The notes under the pieces were generated by a model, which worked only from the letters and a program-made list of their open reading frames with translations, searched no databases and was not told the origin of the DNA. From Mycobacterium sp. (GTDB lineage: Bacteria; Actinomycetota; Actinomycetes; Mycobacteriales; Mycobacteriaceae): a stretch of 64,000 nt of DNA. Shown piece after piece: positions 42,657 to 51,721 of this stretch. The DNA is taken from positions 1 to 64,000 of the forward strand of contig JAOPVX010000230.1 in the NCBI GenBank assembly GCA_025965975.1, written 5' to 3'. Within the stretch, counting starts at the first letter, position 1. Each line of letters starts with the position of its first letter. The translations under genes were made by a program, and so were the position numbers.

Positions 42657-43442
42657 CACGCTGAGCTGATTGATGATGTCCTCCAAGCGTTTTCGCGGGA
42701 CATCCATCCGCCATTCCGGCAGCGTTCCCGACAGGCACACCACGCCGGGCGCAAAGCTGATACCGGTCAGCGCAAGTCCGTGTGGAAGCTCGGGCAGGTG
42801 CACCGGGTAGGCCGGCGCGCGCGCCGGCAGCCGCCACCGCGACCGGCGGATGACCAGGCCGCAAGGCTTGAGCCACAGCGTCGAGCCGTCGAGGCGGGCA
42901 TCGACCTCGACGTGACCCAACAGCGGTCTGCCGGCCAGTCGCAGCCGCGCGATCCCGTCGGCACCGACCTGACCGGACAGCCGCGGCGCCGCCCACAGGA
43001 ACAAATCGTCGAGCACCGGCGCGGGAACCTCCAGCGTCAGCTCGACCGGTGCGGCCACCAGCATCGGCGGCGCCGTCGGCTTCATGTGGAAGTTGTGCAG
43101 CACCGCGGTCGCCCGGTCGAATCGACTACCGTGCCAACAGATATCGCGCGCAGCCAGCCGGACATCATTGAGCTGGCCGACCGACAGCCCGCGCACGTCG
43201 AGCCGAGAATCGAACTCGGTGACCGTCAGCGTGAGATCGCCCTGATCCAGACGGACCGTCAGCCGACGGCCGACCACCAGCCGGCGCACAGTCATGAACA
43301 GCGTCCGGTAGGCCGCCGCGGCTCCGGAGCTGACCGGCGCCACCGCCGCCGACGACCACAGCGAGGTGAGCATGTCGATCGGCCGGAACGGGTCGAACCG
43401 GCGCAGCGGTCGCGGGCGCGTCATGACATCAGCATCCGTCAT
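42612..43442 (-). CDS. DUF2993 (LmeA-like) protein (276 aa)
   Basis: DUF2993 family; the known member LmeA is a mannosyltransferase-related phospholipid-binding protein of lipomannan synthesis. It shows VRLDQGDLTLTVTEFDSRLDVRGLSVGQLNDVRLAARDICWHG and repeated beta strands such as VELTLEVPAPVLDDLFLW. An N-terminal hydrophobic stretch (AAVAPVSSGAAAAYRTLFMTV) could be an anchor. The ATG overlaps the stop of the TetR gene (ATGA), so the two are co-translated. Confidence 0.9.
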   Translation of the reverse strand: MTDADVMTRPRPLRRFDPFRPIDMLTSLWSSAAVAPVSSGAAAAYRTLFMTVRRLVVGRRLTVRLDQGDLTLTVTEFDSRLDVRGLSVGQLNDVRLAARDICWHGSRFDRATAVLHNFHMKPTAPPMLVAAPVELTLEVPAPVLDDLFLWAAPRLSGQVGADGIARLRLAGRPLLGHVEVDARLDGSTLWLKPCGLVIRRSRWRLPARAPAYPVHLPELPHGLALTGISFAPGVVCLSGTLPEWRMDVPRKRLEDIINQLSVVGVPLNLTRLGRLF

Positions 43443-44059
43443 CCGCGCGACGGAGTGAAACTGGATAACAGTGCCCGCATCGACTTGGCGACGGCGTGCC
43501 GCGTTTCTACCGGGTCGGGCGAGTTCGCGATCAGCATTGCGCCGCGGGTGAGCGCGCCGAGTAGCAGCCGGGTGGCGGTCTCGGGATCCTCGACCGTGAT
43601 CGTTCCCGCCTGCGCGGCGGCCGTCAGCGCGTGCACGATCGCCGCGTGCGCGTATTGCTCGTCGAGTTCGGTGTAGCGGGCCAGGCCCAGCACCGCGGGC
43701 CCGTCGACGATCAGGATGCGCTGTATATCCGGCTGCAGTACGCCGTCGAGAAACACCTCGAAGCCACGAGCCAGCTCGTCAATGCCATCCGAGGCGCCCT
43801 GCGCCGCCTTCTTGGACGCCGTCATCAAGTCGGTGTGCGCCTGCACGAATACCGCCTCGAAAAGCGCCGTCTTGGTGGGGAAGTGGTGATACAGCGCCCC
43901 CGTGGTGACGCGGGCTTCGCGGGCCAGGTCCTCAACCGAGGTCGCGCGGAAGCCGTTCACGCCGAATAGCCGGCGGCCGGCCGCGACCAACGCCCCTCGC
44001 GTCTGCGCGACCTGTTCGGCGCGCAGCGAGGCGGGCTGCTCGGCCGCCGGATCCGACAT
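43439..44059 (-). CDS. TetR-family transcriptional regulator (206 aa)
   Basis: HTH: VAQTRGALVAAGRRLFGVNGFRATSVEDLAREARVTTGALYHHFPTKTALFEAVF (about 17-70). C-terminal helical domain with ARGFEVFLDGVLQPDIQRILIVDGPAVLG, the pattern of regulators sensing hydrophobic compounds. Coupled by ATGA to the DUF2993 gene. Divergent from the DinB/SCP2-like gene across 70 bases holding an inverted repeat ACATA-N7-TATGT, its likely operator. Confidence 0.92.
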   Translation of the reverse strand: MSDPAAEQPASLRAEQVAQTRGALVAAGRRLFGVNGFRATSVEDLAREARVTTGALYHHFPTKTALFEAVFVQAHTDLMTASKKAAQGASDGIDELARGFEVFLDGVLQPDIQRILIVDGPAVLGLARYTELDEQYAHAAIVHALTAAAQAGTITVEDPETATRLLLGALTRGAMLIANSPDPVETRHAVAKSMRALLSSFTPSRG

Positions 44060-44092
44060 CTATCGCTCCTCTTCGGTCAGACCCAGCATACC

Positions 44093-44122
44093 CTATTGAC
44101 ATAGTAACGATATGTGAAATAG
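44093..44122. promoter_or_regulatory. Inverted repeat between TetR and DinB-like genes
   Basis: ACATA (44099-44103) and TATGT (44111-44115) around seven bases, with outer half-sites CTATT (44093-44097) and AATAG (44118-44122). The stretch also holds TTGACA (44096-44101) on the plus strand, a -35-like hexamer. Probable operator and promoter of the divergent pair. Confidence 0.6.
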
Positions 44123-44129
44123 TAAGCCT

Positions 44130-44987
44130 ATGACATCAGCACCCGTGCGCTACACCGGACCAGCCGAGGACACCCGTCGCGGCTATCGCGCCACCCTCAA
44201 CGCGCTGCGCGATGCCGCGGCACGAAGCGCCGACCTATGGCGCCACATCGACAAACCAGACGCACCAGCGCCCGGCCTCAGCTGGACCGCCGCCGAGACC
44301 GCCGCGCACGTCGTCGGTGATCTCCGTGATTACACCCAGGCACTGACACGTCACGCCAAGGGCTATATGACCCATCCCAACCGGCCGACCGACTCACCCT
44401 CGGCGCTCAGTGCGAAGGTCAATGCCCGCCACCTCGAAGAGGTGCCCGAACGCAACCTGCACCGCCTGGCCGACATGCTCGAGGTGTCCGCCGACGCGTA
44501 CCTGAACGCGGCGGCCGCCGCCGACCCGAGCATCGAAATACCGACCCCCAACGGATTGGTGATCGGTCCGCCAACGATGGCCGCCCTGCTGCTGGGTGAG
44601 CAGCTCATCCACGGCGTCGACATCTCGCGCACGGCCAACATCGCGTGGACGATCACCGCAGCCGACGCGTTCCTGGTGATTCCGGGAGTGCTGAGCGTTG
44701 CGCCGCAGTACCTGCGGCCGCGGCGCGCCGCGGGCGTGCACATCAGCTTCGAGTTGCGGATGCGAGGCGGTGCCAGCTACCGCATGGCCGTCGACGACGG
44801 CACGGCGGTCGTCACCGCTGCGGGAGAGAAGGCCGACTGTGTCATCACCGCGGATCCGGTCGCCTTCCTGCTGCTCGGCTTCGGCAGGGTCTCCCAGCTC
44901 TCGCCCGTGCTCCGCGGGCAGCTCCGGCCCGGCGGCCGCAGGCCGTGGCTGGCGATGAAGTTCGGGTCGCTCTTGTACAGCCCTTAG
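44130..44987 (+). CDS. DinB-like/maleylpyruvate isomerase-type and SCP2-like protein (285 aa)
   Basis: N-terminal about 190 residues match the mycothiol-dependent maleylpyruvate isomerase/DinB helical fold: LSWTAAETAAHVVGDLRDYTQALTRH and LLGEQLIHGVDISRTANI. The C-terminal part is SCP2/MDMPI-C-like (VHISFELRMRGGASYRMAVDDGTAVVTAAGEKADCVITADPVAFLLL). Mycothiol- or sterol-related detoxification is likely. Controlled by the divergent TetR. Start ATG 44130. Confidence 0.88.
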   Translation: MTSAPVRYTGPAEDTRRGYRATLNALRDAAARSADLWRHIDKPDAPAPGLSWTAAETAAHVVGDLRDYTQALTRHAKGYMTHPNRPTDSPSALSAKVNARHLEEVPERNLHRLADMLEVSADAYLNAAAAADPSIEIPTPNGLVIGPPTMAALLLGEQLIHGVDISRTANIAWTITAADAFLVIPGVLSVAPQYLRPRRAAGVHISFELRMRGGASYRMAVDDGTAVVTAAGEKADCVITADPVAFLLLGFGRVSQLSPVLRGQLRPGGRRPWLAMKFGSLLYSP

Positions 44988-45005
44988 CCCGTAGAGTGGG
45001 GGCCG

Positions 45006-46376
45006 ATGACCGCCGACGAGCGCGGGAGCGTGGGCGCACCTCCCGCCCGCAGGGCAGGGGGAGAGCCGACATCTGTGGTAATCGTCGGCAGCGGGTTCAC
45101 CGGTTTCGAGTGCGCCCGTCATCTGGCCCGAAAGCTGCTTAAGCACAACACCTCGGCCGACATCACGATCATCTCGCCGGTCGACTACATGCTCTACACA
45201 CCGCTACTGCCCGACGTGGCAGGCGGTGTGGTCGACGCCCGCTTTGTCGCGATTCCACTTGCCAACACGCTGCGGGGCGTGCAGGCGATCCGCGGCAGGG
45301 TCGACGGCGTCGACTTCGACAGGCGTACCGTCACCTTCACCGACCCCGAAGAGCGCTCACGCAGTCTGTCGTGGGATCGCCTGGTCCTCACGCCTGGTTC
45401 GGTGACACGGCTGTTCGACGTGCCAGGTCTCGCAGAGCACGCGCGCGGGCTGAAGTCGACGGCCGAAGCGCTGTACCTGCGCGACCATGTGCTGGAGCAA
45501 CTCGAACTGGCCGATGTCGACGACGATCCCGGCCGGGCGGCGGCGCGCCGGACGATTGTGGTCGTTGGTGCGTCGTATTCAGGGACCGAATTGGTCGCCC
45601 AGCTGCGGGCGCTTGCCGATTCGGCCGCCAAACAGATGAACTTCGACCCTGCCGAGGTCAAGTTCGTGTTGATGGACCTGGCCGAACAGGTGATGCCCGA
45701 AGTGGGGGAGAAGCTCGGCGCCGCAGCGATGCGGGTGCTGAAATCGCGTGGCATCGACGTCCGGCTCGGCGTCACACTGAAGGAAGTCCACGCTGAACAC
45801 GTTGTGCTCAGCGACGATGCCCTGATCCGTACTCACACCGTGGCGTGGGTGACCGGAGTGACCGGCGCTCCGCTGATCGAAAAGCTTGGCCTGCCGACCG
45901 AAAAGGGCCGGCTGAAGGTGCAGACCGACCTGCAGGTGCCCGGCCATCCGGAGGTGTTCTCCGCCGGGGATGCCGCCGCGGTGCCCGACGTCACCCAACC
46001 CGGCAAGATCACCCCACCGACGGCGCAGCACGCGACCCGGCAGGGAAAAGTGTTGGCGCACAACGTCGCCGCCAGCCTCGGCTACGGCAAGACGAAGAAC
46101 TACAAGCACCGCAACATGGGGTTGGTGGTCGACCTCGGCCCCCGCTACGCCGTCGCCAACCCGCTCAACATCTCGCTGTCAGGGTTCCCCGCCAAGGCCG
46201 TCACCCGCGCCTACCATCTGTATGCGATTCCGCGCTTCGTCAACCGCTGGGCCGTGTCGCTGGCCTACCTGACCGACGCGTTCTTCGATCGTTCGGTGGT
46301 CTCGATGGGCCTGTCCTCGCAGGAGGATGCGCGGTTCTCCGCCAGCGAGGGCATCCCGATGCCCAAACCGGACTAA
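45006..46376 (+). CDS. NDH-2-like NAD(P)/FAD oxidoreductase (456 aa)
   Basis: Flavoprotein with two dinucleotide folds: VIVGSGFTGFECARHL at the start and VVVGASYSGTELVAQL in the middle, plus AGDAAAVPDVTQPGKITPPTAQHATRQGKVLAHNV near the end. The arrangement and length are close to type II NADH dehydrogenases; no C-terminal transmembrane segment is obvious, so it may be a soluble paralogue. The first residues MTADER match the start of the 21-codon relay mini-ORF at 56166. Only 18 bases behind the DinB/SCP2 gene. Confidence 0.9.
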   Translation: MTADERGSVGAPPARRAGGEPTSVVIVGSGFTGFECARHLARKLLKHNTSADITIISPVDYMLYTPLLPDVAGGVVDARFVAIPLANTLRGVQAIRGRVDGVDFDRRTVTFTDPEERSRSLSWDRLVLTPGSVTRLFDVPGLAEHARGLKSTAEALYLRDHVLEQLELADVDDDPGRAAARRTIVVVGASYSGTELVAQLRALADSAAKQMNFDPAEVKFVLMDLAEQVMPEVGEKLGAAAMRVLKSRGIDVRLGVTLKEVHAEHVVLSDDALIRTHTVAWVTGVTGAPLIEKLGLPTEKGRLKVQTDLQVPGHPEVFSAGDAAAVPDVTQPGKITPPTAQHATRQGKVLAHNVAASLGYGKTKNYKHRNMGLVVDLGPRYAVANPLNISLSGFPAKAVTRAYHLYAIPRFVNRWAVSLAYLTDAFFDRSVVSMGLSSQEDARFSASEGIPMPKPD

Positions 46377-47050
46377 TCCTCGTCGGCGTAGCGGGCCAAT
46401 TCGAGATGGCTGCGGGCGCGCAGTCGCGGTGTCGCGCTGTCCGGCATGCCGAGCACCCTGATGCATGCATCCGCAACGTGTTCTGGCAGTTTCCCTCGTT
46501 CTGGGCCCGGCCGTTTGGTCCACATGTTGACCAGCGACTCCACCAATCGGAACGGCAGATCGGCGGCCGCCTCGTCGACGCCGGTGTCCGCGACGATGGC
46601 CTTGCTCAGCGCCAGATAGTGCAGCCGCAGCCGCTCCCGGTCCGACCAGAACGGCTCGAGGTGCGCCCCCCGCAGTTCGGGCTGCAGGTACAGCGCGCCC
46701 AGGTTCCAGCGGCCATCCAGCAGCTGGCGGCCGTCGAACAGAGCCAGGGCATGCAGATGCTCGGGCGCGCTCATCGCGGGCTCGGTGCCCGCCAGGCCGT
46801 CGATGATCGTCAGCGTCGGCGTCACCGTCTGACTGAGCAGGGCGCACAGGATGTCGTCCTTGGTCTTGAAGTAGTGATACAGCGAGGCCTGACGTATACC
46901 GACGGCCTCGGCGATGGTGCGGGTCGAGGTGTTGGTGTAGCCCAGGGTCGTGAAAAGTTCGCCCGCGGCGTCGAGGATCTCGTCACGTGCCGTCGTCCCC
47001 GGTCGCCGCTGGGTCGTCAACCGCGGGCGGCCGGCACGAGTGATCGACAT
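46373..47050 (-). CDS. TetR-family regulator of the ureide operon (225 aa)
   Basis: HTH: TTARDEILDAAGELFTTLGYTNTSTRTIAEAVGIRQASLYHYFKTKDDILCALL (about 20-75). C-terminal domain with FWSDRERLRLHYLALSKAIVADTGVDEA. ATG 47050 is chosen over the in-frame GTG at 47095 because the latter lies inside the operator repeat; GGGGAG abuts it. The 3' end overlaps the NDH-2-like gene tail by 4 bases. Probably represses itself and the ABC/allantoin operon through the two CTGTC-N4-GACAG sites. Confidence 0.92.
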   Translation of the reverse strand: MSITRAGRPRLTTQRRPGTTARDEILDAAGELFTTLGYTNTSTRTIAEAVGIRQASLYHYFKTKDDILCALLSQTVTPTLTIIDGLAGTEPAMSAPEHLHALALFDGRQLLDGRWNLGALYLQPELRGAHLEPFWSDRERLRLHYLALSKAIVADTGVDEAAADLPFRLVESLVNMWTKRPGPERGKLPEHVADACIRVLGMPDSATPRLRARSHLELARYADED

Positions 47051-47082
47051 CTCCCCATCGTGGCCCACTGAACTGCATAAAT

Positions 47083-47108
47083 GCGTTTCTGTCACACGAC
47101 AGAAACGC
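47083..47108. promoter_or_regulatory. Operator 1 of the ureide-operon TetR
   Basis: GCGTTTCTGTC (47083-47093) and GACAGAAACGC (47098-47108) form a perfect 11-bp inverted repeat around ACAC. It is 33 bases upstream of the TetR start codon. Its core CTGTC-N4-GACAG recurs at 47184-47197. Confidence 0.85.
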
Positions 47109-47183
47109 GGGACACGAATCGGTTACGCAGCGCCGGTGTTTGGTTACGCCAGCGACACCTACCGCCCCGCCACGCCATGAAAA

Positions 47184-47197
47184 CTGTCAAGTGACAG
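47184..47197. promoter_or_regulatory. Operator 2, upstream of the ABC/allantoin operon
   Basis: CTGTC-AAGT-GACAG, the same core as operator 1 and centred 95 bases from it, 24 bases before the ABC ATPase start codon. It is likely where TetR blocks transcription of the plus-strand operon. Confidence 0.8.
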
Positions 47198-47220
47198 GCC
47201 GGGGGTGCTAGGGAGCGTGG

Positions 47221-49179
47221 ATGAGTAGCGCAGTATCCGAGGTCGACGCGCAGTCGTCGAGCCCGGTGCACGGCGCTGCGCTGGTGGCGGCGATCACCGA
47301 CCTGCACGTCACGTTCCGCCGCAACGGCAGTGACGTGCACGCGCTTCGCGGGGTGTCCCTCGACATCGCGCCCGGCGAGATCCTCGGCCTGGTCGGCGAA
47401 TCGGGGTCCGGCAAGACCGTCCTCGGGTTCACCATGCTCGGTCTGCTGTCGCACGCCCGGGTGCAGGGCTCGGTGAAAGTGGCGGGCACCGACATGGTGA
47501 CCGGCGACGCGAAAACGCTGCGCAAGGTGCGCCGCCTCGACCTCGGCGCCATCTTCCAGGACCCGATGACGTCCCTGAACCCGACCATGCGGATCGGCAA
47601 GCAAGTGGCCGAGGCCGCGGGCAGCGAAGAGGAGGCGCTCAAGCTGCTCACCGCGGTCGGCATCCCGGAACCCAAGCGCCGGTTCCGGGCGTACCCGCAC
47701 GAGCTGTCCGGTGGGCTGCGGCAGCGGGTGATGATCGCCATCGCGATCGCAGGCAACCCGGAGTTGATCATCGCCGACGAACCGACCACGGCTCTCGACG
47801 TCACAGTGCAGGCGCAGGTCCTTCGGCTGCTTCAGCGGTTGCGCGCCGAAATCGGTTGCAGCATCGTGCTGATCACCCACGACCTCGGGGTAGCCGCGCA
47901 GATCGCGGATCGCATCGCGGTGCTCTACGCCGGCCGCATCGCCGAAATCGGGCCGACGGCAGAAGTTCTCGGCCAGCCCGCCCATCCCTACACCCATGGA
48001 CTGCTGCGCTCCAGGCTGACCCTTGATACCGCCCGGCACCGCAAACTCGCAGCGCTGGCTGGTGCGGTGCCAAGCCCGGTGGACCCGCTGCCTGGCTGTG
48101 CGTTCGCCCCTCGATGCGTGGTGGCCAGCCCGGCATGTGAGGCAACCCCTCCCGACCCGACCACGATCGCCCCCGGCCGGGTCAGCGCCTGCATCGTGCC
48201 GTTCGAAGCGGTGTCCGCAGAACTCGGCTCGCGCCTTACCACCACCACCGAGGACATCGAGCCGGAATCAGAGTCCACCGAAACATCCGAGCCGCCAGCG
48301 GTGGTGCTCCATGAGGCGGTCAAGGTCTTCGGCAAACTTCAAGCGTTGCGTGGCATTTCGCTGACCGTCGCCCACGGCGAATCGGTTGCGTTGGTCGGCG
48401 AGAGCGGATCAGGCAAATCCACGCTCCTGCGGGTCGTCGCGGGCCTTGAGAAACCGAGCTCGGGGACCATCGAGCTGGCCGGTGGCCAACGGCCACAGAT
48501 GGTGTTCCAGGATGCGGGCGCGTCGCTGACGCCGTGGTTGTCCGTCGGCGAGCTGATCGCTGAGCGGTTGCGCGGAAACGGCATGTCCCGCAGCCAAAGA
48601 CGGGATGTGGTGGCGCAAGTGCTGCAGCGTGTCGGCCTGCCGCTGGACATCGCGAAGTCACGGGCAGGCCAGCTCTCCGGTGGTCAGCGCCAGCGGGTGT
48701 CGCTGGCCCGGGCGACCGTGGTGCCGCCGTCGGTGCTGCTGTGCGACGAGCCCACCAGTGCGCTCGACGTCTCCCTTGCCGCCTCGGTGCTCAACCTCAT
48801 CGGCGATCTTCGCCGCACCCTTGACATGTCGGTGGTGTTCGTGACGCACGACCTTTCGGTCGCGCGCGTGGTCGCCGACCGCATCGCCGTCATGTACCTC
48901 GGACGCGTCGTCGAGATCGGGCCCGCCGACGACGTCATCAACAATCCGGTGCACCCCTACACCCAGGCGCTTGTCGACTCGATCCCGGACCTCGGGCGCG
49001 AATCACGGGTGTTGCCTGGCGAACCCGCAAGCCCGCTGTCCCCGCCGACCGGCTGCGCGTTCCATCCACGCTGTCCGATCGCCGTCGAAACGTGCTCCGA
49101 CAGCCAGCTCGATGTCCGGCTCGAGGGGGCACCGGGTAGTCCGCATCAAGTCGCCTGTATCGAGCGGAAGGCGAGCTGA
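47221..49179 (+). CDS. Fused double ABC ATPase for oligopeptide-type importer (652 aa)
   Basis: Two ABC ATPase domains (DppD- and DppF-like) in one chain. First: Walker A GESGSGKT, QDPMTSLNPTM, signature LSGGLRQR and Walker B IIADEPT, then the OppDF cysteine tail GCAFAPRC. Second: GESGSGKS, LSGGQRQR, LLCDEPT and GCAFHPRCP. A 40-residue acidic Glu/Thr linker joins them. Energises uptake together with the two permeases downstream. ATG 47221 follows GGGAG. First gene of the TetR-controlled ureide operon. Confidence 0.95.
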   Translation: MSSAVSEVDAQSSSPVHGAALVAAITDLHVTFRRNGSDVHALRGVSLDIAPGEILGLVGESGSGKTVLGFTMLGLLSHARVQGSVKVAGTDMVTGDAKTLRKVRRLDLGAIFQDPMTSLNPTMRIGKQVAEAAGSEEEALKLLTAVGIPEPKRRFRAYPHELSGGLRQRVMIAIAIAGNPELIIADEPTTALDVTVQAQVLRLLQRLRAEIGCSIVLITHDLGVAAQIADRIAVLYAGRIAEIGPTAEVLGQPAHPYTHGLLRSRLTLDTARHRKLAALAGAVPSPVDPLPGCAFAPRCVVASPACEATPPDPTTIAPGRVSACIVPFEAVSAELGSRLTTTTEDIEPESESTETSEPPAVVLHEAVKVFGKLQALRGISLTVAHGESVALVGESGSGKSTLLRVVAGLEKPSSGTIELAGGQRPQMVFQDAGASLTPWLSVGELIAERLRGNGMSRSQRRDVVAQVLQRVGLPLDIAKSRAGQLSGGQRQRVSLARATVVPPSVLLCDEPTSALDVSLAASVLNLIGDLRRTLDMSVVFVTHDLSVARVVADRIAVMYLGRVVEIGPADDVINNPVHPYTQALVDSIPDLGRESRVLPGEPASPLSPPTGCAFHPRCPIAVETCSDSQLDVRLEGAPGSPHQVACIERKAS

Positions 49180-49180
49180 C

Positions 49181-50047
49181 ATGGCGATCGCACTGCCGGC
49201 AGGCACGTGGTCACGGGGCAGGGTACGACTACTGTCGCTGCCGAAATCCTCGCCGATGCTGATGAATTGGGTCGCCGTCTCGTTGGTGTTCGTGGTCACG
49301 GTCGTGGCAGTGGCCGTGCCGCTCATCTCTCCTCACGATCCTCTGGTTCCTGCCGGCATGCCGTTGCAGGCGCCGGGCAAAGGCGGGTTCCTTCTCGGCA
49401 CTGACGCCATCGGCCGCGACATCCTGAGCCGGGTTCTCTACGGCGTCCGAGCGAGCTGGTTTGCGGCGCTGGTGGTCGTCGCGGTCGGATTGTTCATCGG
49501 CGGACTCATCGGGCTGATCGCCGGTTCTGTTGGCGGCTGGATCGACAGCCTGCTGATGCGGATCACCGACGGGTTCCTGTCATTGCCCGCGCCCGTGCTG
49601 GCGATCGCGGTGGTCGCCGCGCTCGGCCCCGGCTTCGTCCACACGCTGATCGCGGTGTCGATCGTGTGGTGGCCGTTCTACGCGAGGCTGGTGCGCGGTG
49701 AAGTGGCCCGGCTCGCCGCCCGTCCGCACATCGAGGCCGCGAGGCTTGCCGGAGTCGGCCCGATTCGATTGGCCAGCCGTCATCTGCTGCCCGGCGCGGT
49801 GCCCAACTCCTTGGTGGCCGCCAGCCTCGACATCGGCACCCTGATCCTCACGCTGGCGGCGCTGTCGTTCCTTGGCCTTGGTCAAGCGGCCCCCGCGCCG
49901 GAGCTCGGGGCGGATACCGCTCGCAACTTGACGTATTTCCTTCAGCAGTGGTGGGTCCCTGTGATGCCGGGTCTCGCGGTCCTTGTCCTTGCCCTTGCCG
50001 CCAACGTGGCGGGCGACGGCCTGCGCAATCTGATGAAGACGAGCTAG
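49181..50047 (+). CDS. ABC transporter permease, DppC-like (288 aa)
   Basis: Integral membrane subunit with about six helices (MNWVAVSLVFVVTVVAVAVPLI first). The cytoplasmic loop EAARLAGVGPIRLASRHLLPGAVPNSL is the EAA motif that contacts the ATPase. It has the DppC-type N-terminal GTDAIGRDILSRVLYG. ATG 49181 lies one base after the ATPase stop. It forms the channel with the DppB-like subunit encoded next. Confidence 0.94.
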   Translation: MAIALPAGTWSRGRVRLLSLPKSSPMLMNWVAVSLVFVVTVVAVAVPLISPHDPLVPAGMPLQAPGKGGFLLGTDAIGRDILSRVLYGVRASWFAALVVVAVGLFIGGLIGLIAGSVGGWIDSLLMRITDGFLSLPAPVLAIAVVAALGPGFVHTLIAVSIVWWPFYARLVRGEVARLAARPHIEAARLAGVGPIRLASRHLLPGAVPNSLVAASLDIGTLILTLAALSFLGLGQAAPAPELGADTARNLTYFLQQWWVPVMPGLAVLVLALAANVAGDGLRNLMKTS

Positions 50048-51061
50048 GTGCCAGGCATGCGGAATTTCGTCCTGACCCGCGTCGGCGCCATGATCGTCAT
50101 CCTCATCGCCCTGATCGCGGTGATGTTTGTGCTGCAGCACATTTCGCCAATGGACCCGGTCAAGGCGCAACTCGGCGCTAACGCCTCGGCTGAGGCCGTC
50201 GCGGCCCATCGGCACGCGCTCGGGCTGGACCAGCCGATGCTCAACCAGTTCTGGAACTACCTGACCGGGGCCGCCCACGGCGACCTTGGCACCTCCTATC
50301 GCACCAGGCACCCGGTGAGTAGCGACCTCGGCGACTTCTTCCCTGCGACACTCGAGCTGGCGATGTACGGTCTTGGCCTTGCGCTGATCCTGGCCGGGCT
50401 GTTGGCGTTCGGCACGACGCTGAAGTGGCCGGGCGCGGGTGTGCTGCGGGCCGTACTGTTCACCGGCGCAGCGGCACCGATGTTTCTGCTCGGCATCGTC
50501 GGGCTGATCGTGTTCTACCAGAGGCTGGGTTGGGTGCCCGCGAACGGCAGGATCAGTGTGCCGAATCCTCCGACAGGACCCACAGGGATGCTGACCGTCG
50601 ACGGGCTGCTCGCCGGGCGGCTCGACGTCGTCACCGACGCGCTGCACCACTTGATCCTGCCGGCCGTGGTGATCGCCCTCGGCCCTGCGGTCGCGATCGG
50701 ACGCGTCCTGCGATCCAGCCTGTTGACCGACTCCAACAGCGACTACGCGAGAACGGCACGGGCCAAAGGACTTTCGGAAGGCCGGATCATGGCCGGCCAC
50801 GTGCTGCGCAACTCCGTCGGCGGGGCGTTGTCGATGACAGGGCTGCAGGTCGGCCTGATGTTCTCCGGCGTGCTGGTCGTCGAGCAGGTATTCGGTTGGC
50901 CCGGAATCGGTCAGTACATCGCGCAAAGCATTCCGGTGGCCGACTTTCCCGCGATCGCGGGCGTCACGCTGATGCTTGGCGTGCTCTACGTCGCCATCAA
51001 CACGGCGGTCGACCTATTGCAGGCAGCCGCCGATCCACGAATAACCGTAGGAGGAGGTTAG
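50048..51061 (+). CDS. ABC transporter permease, DppB-like (337 aa)
   Basis: Second membrane subunit, DppB-like: N-terminal helix with VGAMIVILIALIAVMFVLQHISPMDPVKAQLG, further helices, EAA motif TARAKGLSEGRIMAGHVLRNS, and last helices EQVFGWPGIGQYIAQSI. Starts with GTG directly abutting the DppC-like stop; ATG 50057 is an alternative. Note the order: DppC before DppB, the reverse of many dpp operons. Confidence 0.94.
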   Translation: MPGMRNFVLTRVGAMIVILIALIAVMFVLQHISPMDPVKAQLGANASAEAVAAHRHALGLDQPMLNQFWNYLTGAAHGDLGTSYRTRHPVSSDLGDFFPATLELAMYGLGLALILAGLLAFGTTLKWPGAGVLRAVLFTGAAAPMFLLGIVGLIVFYQRLGWVPANGRISVPNPPTGPTGMLTVDGLLAGRLDVVTDALHHLILPAVVIALGPAVAIGRVLRSSLLTDSNSDYARTARAKGLSEGRIMAGHVLRNSVGGALSMTGLQVGLMFSGVLVVEQVFGWPGIGQYIAQSIPVADFPAIAGVTLMLGVLYVAINTAVDLLQAAADPRITVGGG

Positions 51062-51721
51062 GTGCCAACACAGCCACTGATCGTGGGCAACCCCGTGCTG
51101 GTTGTCATCGACATCCAACAGGGCGGCGCAATGCCCGTGGCAGAGGTGGGAATTCCCCACATGTCCGGGCACGCCGAGCGTGTCGAGCGGGCCGAGAAGC
51201 TGGTTGCGGCGGCGCGCGCCGCCGGCGTGCCGGTGGTGTTCTTCCAGGAGGTGCACCGGCCCAGCGGGGTGGACTTCGGTCGAGAACTGGACGGCACCGA
51301 AGGTGTGCACTGTATCGAAGGCCAGCCGGGCACCGAGCTCGAGCCGTCGCTGCGGCCGCTGCCCGACGAGTTTCATATCGTCAAGCGGCGCTATTCGGGT
51401 TTCATCGGAACGGATTTCGAGATCGTGTTGCGGGGGCTTCGGGCATCGACGCTGATCCTGATCGGCGGTTTGACCGACGTCTGTGTGCATTACACGTTCG
51501 CCGACGCGCATCAGCGCGACTACTACGTCCGCGTCGTCACCGACTGTGTCGGTGGCTCATCGCAATACCTGCACGACGCGGCGCTGGCCGCCATGGAGTA
51601 CCTGCAGACCGGCGCGATGCGCACCACCGAAGAGATCCTCTCCGCATTTGATGAATGTCGCCGCCGTCGCGGCTCCGCTCAACAGCCCGAACAACCCGTC
51701 CTCGAAGGAGCAACTCGATGA
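51062..51721 (+). CDS. Isochorismatase-family cysteine hydrolase (219 aa)
   Basis: Isochorismatase-like fold: Asp in LVVIDIQQG, Lys in IVKRRYSGF and the nucleophile Cys in GGLTDVCVHYT form the usual Asp-Lys-Cys triad. Relatives hydrolyse amides of small acids, for example ureidoacrylate, biuret or N-carbamoyl compounds. It lies between the permease and the binding protein, so it may process the imported ureide. GTG start immediately after the permease stop, with GGAGGAGG ahead. Stop overlaps the next ATG (ATGA). Confidence 0.93.
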   Translation: MPTQPLIVGNPVLVVIDIQQGGAMPVAEVGIPHMSGHAERVERAEKLVAAARAAGVPVVFFQEVHRPSGVDFGRELDGTEGVHCIEGQPGTELEPSLRPLPDEFHIVKRRYSGFIGTDFEIVLRGLRASTLILIGGLTDVCVHYTFADAHQRDYYVRVVTDCVGGSSQYLHDAALAAMEYLQTGAMRTTEEILSAFDECRRRRGSAQQPEQPVLEGATR

